In this document: positions 1 to 5,070 of the stretch, piece after piece
Layout: each line of letters begins with the position of its first letter
Numbering within the stretch: position 1 is the first letter of the stretch
Assembly (NCBI GenBank): GCA_026392145.1
Contig: JAPLCS010000236.1
Span: 1-5,070, forward strand
Length of the DNA stretch: 5,070 nucleotides
Direction: 5' to 3'
Source of the DNA: Fimbriimonadales bacterium
GTDB lineage: Bacteria > Armatimonadota > Fimbriimonadia > Fimbriimonadales > Fimbriimonadaceae
Translations under genes and position numbers: made by a program
Notes under the pieces: generated by a model
The model's input: only the letters and a program-made list of their open reading frames with translations
What the model was told of the DNA's origin: nothing
Database searches by the model: none

Positions 1-262
1 ATTCATAAACGATACATTTGCCCCAGGAATTTCCACCTACCGCAAAAAATTAAATTCACTCCTCTCAGGCAAACCCGTTCAAAGACTCATTCACGAAGAT
101 ATCATTGCCAAACTCGATGACGCAGGGAAAACTTTCCACGTCCTATTGATTAAGACTCCGCACATTCAGCCCTACACCAGTGTTTTCTTCCAACTCGAAT
201 GTGGGTACTGGACTGGTGAAGCAGAAAAACAACTCAGAGAGTCAATGAAAGGAAAAGGCTAA
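1..262 (+). CDS. C-terminal part of a conserved protein, possibly RbsD/FucU-like
   Basis: An open frame enters from the left edge (first full codon at 2) and ends at TAA 260-262, giving the last 86 residues. The fragment is hydrophilic, with no membrane segment. It contains a Lys/Leu-rich helical stretch, a His-Glu-Asp-Ile-Ile-Ala-Lys-Leu-Asp segment near residues 35-43, then a hydrophobic strand (HVLLIK) and a distinctive PYTSVFFQLECGYW block near residues 60-73, followed by a charged C-terminal tail. From memory, this block resembles the C-terminal end of proteins annotated as RbsD/FucU-like, which in their best-known members interconvert sugar anomers (D-ribose pyranase, L-fucose mutarotase). 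That match is recalled and rests on a fragment, so the function is tentative. The reading frame itself is well supported: it is uninterrupted, protein-like in composition, and stops shortly before a terminator hairpin. The gene converges on the metalloprotease gene. Confidence 0.6.
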   Translation, partial: FINDTFAPGISTYRKKLNSLLSGKPVQRLIHEDIIAKLDDAGKTFHVLLIKTPHIQPYTSVFFQLECGYWTGEAEKQLRESMKGKG

Positions 263-290
263 AGATCGATAGCCTAACAAACCCTCCAAC

Positions 291-332
291 ATAAAAAGAG
301 CGGACACCTCTTCAGGTGCCCGCTCTTGTTCT
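291..332 (-). terminator. Intrinsic terminator of the metalloprotease gene, possibly bidirectional
   Basis: Arms 296-309 and 314-327 enclose a four-base loop (310-313). Thirteen of 14 positions pair by Watson-Crick rules. The odd position (304/319) is an A-C mismatch in a plus-strand transcript but a G-U wobble in a minus-strand transcript. In the minus direction the stem runs into UUUUUAU, while in the plus direction the tail is a poorer TTGTTCT. The hairpin starts 19 bases beyond the stop of the minus-strand metalloprotease gene and 33 bases beyond the stop of the plus-strand gene at the left edge. It therefore looks primarily like the terminator of the metalloprotease, with weaker service to the convergent gene. 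Confidence 0.85.
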
Positions 333-346
333 CAAATCAGGAAGGC

Positions 347-2974
347 TTACTTCCCTTTCTTCTTTGCTTCTTCCTCAAGTTCCTTCTGTAAATCCTTCAA
401 GGCTACAGGAAGGCTTCGAGTCCAGCAATTTGCTTGCTCTTGCATCTTGAACGGAAGTCCAGCCAGCAAATCTCTCAACGAAGGAGTTGGAGCAGAGGCC
501 GCACCCTTCGAATACGTGTCCGTCAGAATCTTAGAAACATCGTTTCTGCACTCAATTAAATGAGCCTTGGTGACCTTATCCGCAGCTCGTGCAGAAGCAG
601 ATTCAAGTTTAGTCATCAATTCCGCCAATCCGGATTTCAAAACAGGTCTCAGGTCAGTTTGGCTTGCACCCGAACCGTTAACTCGTCCATCAACCAACTT
701 CAAAAAGTTTCGGTGAAGATTTCGACCAAAGTTATCTGTCTTTACAGACTTGTCGTTCAATTCCACAAACGTGTATTTAATGACATCATCCACCAATCGA
801 GTCACGGTGTAAGCCTTACCTGGCTGCATGGTCTCAAAATCCTCAAGGTTCTTGACCTTCCGATCTCCAAGAAGACCTCTAAGAATCATTGCCTGTATAC
901 CAGCAATGCTGTCAACAAACCCTGTTGGCTTGGTCTTGTTGAAAATCTTAGGATTGATCATCGCAGCCGAGGGTCGAACGCCTCGAGTCATCAAAAGCTG
1001 AACAGCTTTAGCTTGTTGCTCCGCCGAAACTGGCTTAAAGATTTCCTCGCCGCCTCTTCCGACGTGATTATCAGACTCAACCACACCACCAACGAGTTGC
1101 TGAACGTGCATCAATTCAGTCACCCATTGTTGAATCAACTGGCCGTGCATATCGCTCAACTCATCGTAAGACTTTCCAAATTTCGAGGTTGCGGGAATGA
1201 GAACCGTACTCGCTATTCGATCAAGGTTTAGCAATCCAAGCCGAGTGGACTCAACCGGATCGTTACCAATGATTTCGCTCTGCATCTGTGGGTCAGTGCC
1301 GCTGTACTTATAGTTACCAAATTTCAACCATGAATTAGCCACTTGCTTACCAAGCAACGCATCAAGAACAGACGTTTCATCTTCTGGCTTTCGTGCATTA
1401 GTGGTCATGTAACCGTACTGAATCGCAAACTTATCGTAGGGTCCAACGACTCCAATTGTAGAAGTGACACCATCGCCAGGTTGAGCAACATAGTTATAGC
1501 GGCTATAACTCATGATTGACGCCGCAACTCCGTGCTCGTCGGTGAATTTCTTGTCCCGAAGTTGAGCCGTGGTGTAAGCCGCACTGGCCTTGAAGTTGTG
1601 CTCCAAACCAAGTGTGTGCCCGACTTCGTGAGCGACCACATATCGAACCAACCGACCAATGAGTTCATCGTTCATCGGAAGCTTCTGTGCTTTTGGATCA
1701 GTTGCGGCACATTGAGCGAAGTACCAATCCTGAACCAATTTCAGAATGTCGTTCCATACAATGACGTGAGCTGAAATAGTTTCCCCACTACGTGGGTCTT
1801 GGGTGGACGGCCCCATTGCATTAGCAATTTCACTCGGAGCCCATCGAATAACAGAGAAGCTTGCATTCTCTGGGTCCCAAGAAGGATCTTGCTCTACAGT
1901 TGGAGCAATCTTGCCTATGATAGCGTTCTTAAATCCAGCGGCTTCAAACGCAGGCTTCCAATCCTCAATTCCCTGACGTACGTACTCTTTCCATTTGTCT
2001 GGAACTTCTCGAGCAACATAGTAAACAATCGGCTTAACCGGTTCGCTCAAATCGGCCTTTGGATCCTTCTTTTCTAACCGGTATCGGTTAATGAATTCGA
2101 TGGGTTGAGCAGGTCGCTCATCTCCACCAAACTGGGTGAATCCTGTCGTAAAGTAGCCAATTCGTGAATCCTTCAATCGACCAACCATAGGGACTAGAGG
2201 CAACTCAACCAAGCTGTAATGCACCAAAGTGGTGGCTCGGCTAGCTGTATAAGGAGCACCGCCTCCTCCCATCAGTGCAGCTAATCCGCCACCTCGAGCT
2301 GCACCCATCATAAAGGTCATTTGAGTTCGAATTTCAACATTGCTTGGGAACGCCTTGACGCTATCCAAATTGGTCTTATAAGAATCAACTGCCATGGCGC
2401 CAGGAATTGCACCCTTGACACTAAAATCTTGTGGATCGCCAGTAAAGAACGCAGTCATATCAACCACTACCGACTTATCTGGACCTTTTTCATAAACATC
2501 GTAGGCCATCAATATCGACTCAGGAGTGTTCAATTTCACTCCATCGTTAATGCCCTTATCATTGCCAGCAGCTCGTGTGCTCGCATCAAAATCCTTGATA
2601 AGAACTTTTTTGTCCTTACGTCCAAATTTCAAAGTCTTTGTACCGGCGGCGGTTCCTGGATAACCAAGTGCCTTGGGAAGTTCAGCAATCTCAGCGGACC
2701 AAAGGAAAACTCGTCCAAACTTATCTTCAGGGATTTCAAAGTACACCTTGTCCTCAACACGGTGAACCTTAAAGACTCCATTAGAAGTTTTCAGAGCTGG
2801 ATTTTTCATCAGCTCGTCATACTTTTTCTGTTCAGGAGTTCTTTTATCCTCCTTTGGAGCCTCCTTTTTCTCCTCTTGTTTCGCACCAGCAGGAGCCGGA
2901 GCGACAGGGGGTGCTGATTGAGCAAAGCCGAAACTGGATGAAAGCACTAAGGCCAAAAGAGCAAATCTTTTCAT
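347..2974 (-). CDS. Exported zinc-dependent metalloprotease (DUF5118-DUF5117-Met-zincin family)
   Basis: This is a complete 875-residue protein, near the usual 800-900 for the family, predicted to hydrolyse peptide bonds with a catalytic zinc outside the cytoplasm. Residues 1-18 form a signal peptide (Lys-Arg, hydrophobic core, likely cut after Gly-Phe-Ala18). No lipobox cysteine is present. Residues 21-52 are a Pro/Ala then Lys/Glu-rich linker. Residues ~50-95 match the DUF5118 type, ~100-300 the DUF5117 type, and ~310-520 the Met-zincin catalytic core. The zinc site is HEVGHTLGLEH with His449, Glu450, His453 and His459 (1598-1630), followed by a Met-turn at Met488 (SIMSY). The family-typical IRW, DPRSGE and GPYDKFA segments are all present. 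A Gly-rich stretch lies at 224-240, and the C-terminus ends in a charged Glu/Lys helix. The substrate is unknown. Start ATG 2972-2974 is chosen because the signal peptide begins there; no clear ribosome binding site precedes it. The gene stands alone, divergent from hom and ended by the hairpin at 296-327. Family assignment is from recognised motifs; residue limits of the DUF regions are approximate. Confidence 0.93.
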   Translation of the reverse strand: MKRFALLALVLSSSFGFAQSAPPVAPAPAGAKQEEKKEAPKEDKRTPEQKKYDELMKNPALKTSNGVFKVHRVEDKVYFEIPEDKFGRVFLWSAEIAELPKALGYPGTAAGTKTLKFGRKDKKVLIKDFDASTRAAGNDKGINDGVKLNTPESILMAYDVYEKGPDKSVVVDMTAFFTGDPQDFSVKGAIPGAMAVDSYKTNLDSVKAFPSNVEIRTQMTFMMGAARGGGLAALMGGGGAPYTASRATTLVHYSLVELPLVPMVGRLKDSRIGYFTTGFTQFGGDERPAQPIEFINRYRLEKKDPKADLSEPVKPIVYYVAREVPDKWKEYVRQGIEDWKPAFEAAGFKNAIIGKIAPTVEQDPSWDPENASFSVIRWAPSEIANAMGPSTQDPRSGETISAHVIVWNDILKLVQDWYFAQCAATDPKAQKLPMNDELIGRLVRYVVAHEVGHTLGLEHNFKASAAYTTAQLRDKKFTDEHGVAASIMSYSRYNYVAQPGDGVTSTIGVVGPYDKFAIQYGYMTTNARKPEDETSVLDALLGKQVANSWLKFGNYKYSGTDPQMQSEIIGNDPVESTRLGLLNLDRIASTVLIPATSKFGKSYDELSDMHGQLIQQWVTELMHVQQLVGGVVESDNHVGRGGEEIFKPVSAEQQAKAVQLLMTRGVRPSAAMINPKIFNKTKPTGFVDSIAGIQAMILRGLLGDRKVKNLEDFETMQPGKAYTVTRLVDDVIKYTFVELNDKSVKTDNFGRNLHRNFLKLVDGRVNGSGASQTDLRPVLKSGLAELMTKLESASARAADKVTKAHLIECRNDVSKILTDTYSKGAASAPTPSLRDLLAGLPFKMQEQANCWTRSLPVALKDLQKELEEEAKKKGK

Positions 2975-3043
2975 GATTTCTTAATGGGAACTTTACGCCA
3001 ATAAACACCTAAAAGGTTGCGACTTACCACGATAAATATCAAA

Positions 3044-3072
3044 ATCAAAGCCGAAAAACGGTTTTGACTCAA
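3044..3072 (-). promoter_or_regulatory. Candidate promoter for the metalloprotease gene
   Basis: Read on the minus strand, TTGAGT (3067-3072) is separated by 17 bases from TTTGAT (3044-3049). Each hexamer matches the sigma-70-type consensus at four of six positions. This would give an untranslated leader of roughly 60 bases. The region is AT-rich, so a match of this quality could arise by chance. Another -10-like hexamer, TAAAGT, lies closer to the start codon on the minus strand but has no -35 partner. Confidence 0.25.
3047..3065. repeat. Short imperfect inverted repeat in the divergent intergenic region
   Basis: Arms 3047-3053 and 3059-3065 flank a five-A centre (3054-3058). Six positions are complementary and one is G/T. 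It lies in the 152-bp region between the divergent metalloprotease and hom genes, overlapping the spacer of the candidate minus-strand promoter. It could be an operator, but it is short and AT-rich enough to be chance. There is no T-run placement that would make it a terminator for any gene here. Confidence 0.2.
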
Positions 3073-3091
3073 TGACCTTTCGACCAAAACT

Positions 3092-3119
3092 CTGATTTTT
3101 ATCCCAAAAGCGTCATAAT
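3092..3119 (+). promoter_or_regulatory. Candidate hom promoter positioned for a leaderless transcript
   Basis: CATAAT at 3114-3119 matches five of six bases of the TATAAT -10 consensus. A weak -35, CTGATT (3092-3097, three of six), lies 16 bases upstream. Only seven bases separate the -10 box from the hom ATG at 3127, so initiation at the normal distance would fall on or next to the start codon and give a leaderless mRNA. The lack of any Shine-Dalgarno sequence before this ATG agrees with that. The hexamer matches are seen in the sequence; the leaderless reading is inference. Confidence 0.42.
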
Positions 3120-3126
3120 TGACCCG

Positions 3127-4407
3127 ATGGCAAAAGTGATTCGCATTGGGATGTTAGGCTTCGGCACGGTAGGCACAGGTGCTTATCGAATGCTCGAGGA
3201 CAATCGAGTTGCAATCACCAAAAAAATTGGACTCCCCTTCGAAGTCGTAAAAATTGGAATCAAAGACCACACCAAAGATCGTGGAATCAACGACTCCCTC
3301 TTCACCACCGACCTCAACTCCATCATCGAGGATCCGACCATTGACGTCGTCATGGAACTCATTGGCGGAGTAGACCCCGCTGCTGAGCTAGTCGAAAAGG
3401 CTCTAATCAATGGCAAACACGTGGTCACCGCAAACAAAGAATTAATTGCGAAACATGGCTCAAGGCTTGTGCACCTTGCCAAATCAAAAGGACTCGACTT
3501 GCACTACGAAGCCGCAGTCGGAGGCGGAATTCCACTCATTCAACCCCTCAAGCACCAACTTGCCGGAAACGATGTCATTCGAATGATGGGCATCCTCAAC
3601 GGAACCACAAATTACATCCTCACCATGATGGAAGAGGAACAGGCCGATTTCGGTGTAGCTCTCGCCGAGGCACAAGCGAAAGGTTACGCCGAAGCCGACC
3701 CCACGAACGATGTTGAAGGAATCGACACCGGGTACAAAATCTCCATCCTCGCCTCCATCGCTGGCGGCAAACAAGTGCCCATCGAAGGCATTTACCGAGA
3801 AGGAATTACCAAACTCAGCATCACAGATATTGAATATGCCGATAGCTGGGGCTACAAAATCAAACTCCTCGGAATTTCCGACTTCGTTGGTCCCGACACC
3901 GTCAGAGTACGCATCCATCCAACCATGATTAAGTCCAGCCACCCGCTGGCGTCAGTAAACGGCGTCTACAACGCTCTGTGGCTCCACGGAGACTTTGTGG
4001 GTGACGTCATGTTCAGTGGACGGGGTGCGGGCTCTGACCCAACTGGCTCTGCCGTCATCGGCGACTTCCTAGATGTAGGTAGAAACATTGCGAACGGTGG
4101 CTCAGGGTCAGCCATACCTTACGACTTAGGCATGAACACCGCCAACATGGACGACCTAGAAACTGCCTACTACCTCCGGATGATTGTTGCCGATCAACCC
4201 AATACACTCGGTGAAATTGCAATGGTCTTTGGAAAATACGGAATCAGCATCGCCGAAATGCAAATGAAGACCCTTCCATCAAATCAGGGAGAAATCGTCT
4301 TTCTCACCCACGAAGCAGTGGAACGCGAATTCCAAAAAGCACTTTCCGAGGTCGCTAAACTACCGTGTATCGTCAAAGTCGCCACCTTCGTCCGAGTAGA
4401 TGGCTAA
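3127..4407 (+). CDS. hom: Homoserine dehydrogenase with C-terminal ACT domain
   Basis: This cytoplasmic enzyme reduces aspartate-4-semialdehyde to homoserine with NAD(P)H, the branch step to threonine and methionine. At 426 residues it is the normal length for the monofunctional form with no fused aspartokinase. Residues 1-~130 are the nucleotide-binding Rossmann domain with GFGTVG at 11-16. The conserved TANK lysine is Lys104. Residues ~135-320 are the catalytic domain: NGTTNYIL (158-165), GYAEADPTNDVEGID (186-200) and Lys204. Glu189, Asp200 and Lys204 correspond by spacing to the catalytic or substrate-binding Glu208, Asp219 and Lys223 of the yeast enzyme. AGSDPTGSAV (301-310) closes the domain; many homologues have PTASAV. 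Residues ~347-426 are an ACT domain (DQPNTLGEIA...YGISIAEM), which in related enzymes senses amino acids such as threonine, so feedback control is likely but inferred. ATG 3127 places the Rossmann motif at the family position. It probably forms an operon with the overlapping or abutting surE, and no thrB or thrC is visible. Confidence 0.97.
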   Translation: MAKVIRIGMLGFGTVGTGAYRMLEDNRVAITKKIGLPFEVVKIGIKDHTKDRGINDSLFTTDLNSIIEDPTIDVVMELIGGVDPAAELVEKALINGKHVVTANKELIAKHGSRLVHLAKSKGLDLHYEAAVGGGIPLIQPLKHQLAGNDVIRMMGILNGTTNYILTMMEEEQADFGVALAEAQAKGYAEADPTNDVEGIDTGYKISILASIAGGKQVPIEGIYREGITKLSITDIEYADSWGYKIKLLGISDFVGPDTVRVRIHPTMIKSSHPLASVNGVYNALWLHGDFVGDVMFSGRGAGSDPTGSAVIGDFLDVGRNIANGGSGSAIPYDLGMNTANMDDLETAYYLRMIVADQPNTLGEIAMVFGKYGISIAEMQMKTLPSNQGEIVFLTHEAVEREFQKALSEVAKLPCIVKVATFVRVDG

Positions 4408-4414
4408 ACCAGAC

Positions 4415-5070
4415 ATGAAAATACTCATCACCAACGACGACGGGATCCATGGCAAAGGGCTAGAAGTCCTGGCGTCAATTGCACGAGAGTTTGGCGAGGT
4501 AAAAATCTCCGCTCCCGACCGAGAACGGTCAGCCTGTGGTCATGCGATGACCCTTCGAGATCCCTTGCGAGTTACCCCATCCAATCACCACGGTCTCGAA
4601 GCCTACTCAGTCAACGGAGTTCCCGTGGATTGTGTAAACGTTGGGCTCACAGTCGCATTTCCTGACGGATGCGATCTCATTCTCAGCGGCATCAATCACG
4701 GCCCCAACCTCGGGTTTGACATCACCTATTCAGGAACCGTCGCAGGCGCGATGGAAGGTGCAATCAACGACATTCCGTCCATCGCCTTTTCACTAGCTAC
4801 CTTTGTCTACGAAGCGCCTCCCCACTGGGAAACAGCAGAACATTGGATCAGAGAGAATCTTGCTCAGCTACTGGATTTCAAAATCCCCAAACTAAGCTTT
4901 CTCAACGTCAACATCCCCTCAATTACGCAAACCGAAATCCGAGGAACCAAAATCTGTGAGATGGGACAAAGAGTCTACAAAGACCGAGTCGAAAGACGAG
5001 ATGACCCATGGGGCCGCCCCTATTATTGGCAAGGAGGTTCCGTTGTCATGTCCTCACACCAGCCCGGAAC
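4415..5070 (+). CDS. surE: 5'/3'-nucleotidase SurE, 3' end beyond the window
   Basis: This is a metal-dependent phosphatase that releases phosphate from nucleoside 5'- and 3'-monophosphates, linked in other bacteria to stationary-phase survival. The window holds 218 codons; SurE proteins are usually about 250-260 residues, so some 35-40 are missing. Counting from ATG 4415, MKILITNDDG opens the protein and the metal ligands fall at Asp8, Asp9, Ser39 (APDRERS) and Asn94 (SGINHGPN), the first three at exactly the family numbering. Also present are VNGVPVDCV (66-74) and YSGTVAGAMEG (105-115). YYWQGG lies near the cut edge, just before the region where homologues have a TD..AV..GYVS segment. ATG 4415 is preferred for this alignment. 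An in-frame ATG at 4400 would add five residues and overlap hom by eight bases. Neither start has a clear ribosome binding site. With a seven-base gap (or overlap) after hom, translation is probably coupled to it. Confidence 0.95.
   Translation, partial: MKILITNDDGIHGKGLEVLASIAREFGEVKISAPDRERSACGHAMTLRDPLRVTPSNHHGLEAYSVNGVPVDCVNVGLTVAFPDGCDLILSGINHGPNLGFDITYSGTVAGAMEGAINDIPSIAFSLATFVYEAPPHWETAEHWIRENLAQLLDFKIPKLSFLNVNIPSITQTEIRGTKICEMGQRVYKDRVERRDDPWGRPYYWQGGSVVMSSHQPG

Noticed and set aside
560..1231. 223-codon plus-strand open frame
   Set aside because: It lies wholly antisense inside the metalloprotease gene, whose protein has clear family motifs. The translated product is rich in Ser, Asn and His with no recognisable domain and no plausible start context.
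1532..2077. Two shorter plus-strand open frames (1532-1774 and 1799-2077)
   Set aside because: Both are antisense to the most conserved, catalytic part of the metalloprotease and show no protein family features.
2321..2917. 198-codon plus-strand open frame
   Set aside because: It is antisense to the N-terminal half of the metalloprotease. The Leu/Phe/Ser-rich end is just the complement of the Lys/Glu-rich linker codons, so the apparent membrane segment is an artefact.
3064..3069. TTGACT as the -35 element of hom
   Set aside because: It is a good -35 match by itself, but no -10-like hexamer occurs 16-18 bases downstream (the sequence there is about AAACTC). CATAAT at 3114-3119 is too far away to pair with it.
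3183..3942. Minus-strand open frames (3183-3482, 3484-3942) and a small plus-strand one (3710-3928) inside hom
   Set aside because: They are alternative frames of a gene with full-length homoserine dehydrogenase motifs; their compositions show no independent coding signal.
4400..4414. ATG 4400 as the surE start
   Set aside because: It is possible, but it adds five residues not expected in the family, and only ATG 4415 puts the metal ligands at positions 8, 9 and 39. It is kept as the alternative.
1..5070. CRISPR array, tRNA/rRNA gene, insertion sequence, phage or defence island
   Set aside because: Reading both strands I saw no spaced direct repeats, tRNA-like cloverleaf, transposase, terminal inverted repeats or defence-type domains. 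The genes are typical chromosomal ones with matching codon usage.

Overview
The window looks like an ordinary chromosomal segment of a free-living bacterium. It holds four protein genes, two of them cut by the window edges, and no sign of mobile DNA, RNA genes or CRISPR. Base composition is moderate, about half G+C by eye. Arginine is written mostly as CGA in the genes read here, and no gene start visible has a clear Shine-Dalgarno sequence. A secreted zinc metalloprotease of the DUF5117/DUF5118/Met-zincin type beside housekeeping genes would suit a Gram-negative-type environmental lineage such as Armatimonadota, Acidobacteriota or Bacteroidota. That placement is inference from general knowledge and is not proven by the sequence.

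Layout from left to right: (1) positions 1-262, + strand, hold the last 86 codons of a conserved protein, possibly RbsD/FucU-like. (2) Positions 263-346 are a convergent intergenic stretch with a strong 14-bp-arm hairpin at 296-327. It pairs best as a terminator for the minus-strand gene and may serve both genes. (3) Positions 347-2974, minus strand, encode an 875-residue exported zinc metalloprotease with an intact HExxHxxGxxH site and Met-turn. (4) Positions 2975-3126 are a 152-bp divergent promoter region. (5) Positions 3127-4407, + strand, encode a complete homoserine dehydrogenase with a C-terminal ACT domain. (6) From 4415 (or 4400), + strand, runs surE, a 5'/3'-nucleotidase cut by the right edge about 35-40 residues before its expected end.

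How the genes relate: hom and surE are packed closely enough to be one transcript. Hom supplies homoserine for threonine and methionine, while SurE dephosphorylates nucleotides. This is probably co-transcription of housekeeping genes, with no direct pathway link visible. The metalloprotease is transcribed away from them and ends against the left-hand gene, so it is probably its own transcription unit. I found no convincing undescribed multi-gene system. The points most worth a second look are the absence of ribosome binding sites together with a -10 box placed for a leaderless hom mRNA, the CGA-heavy arginine usage, the asymmetric terminator, and the biochemically obscure metalloprotease with its glycine-rich stretch.
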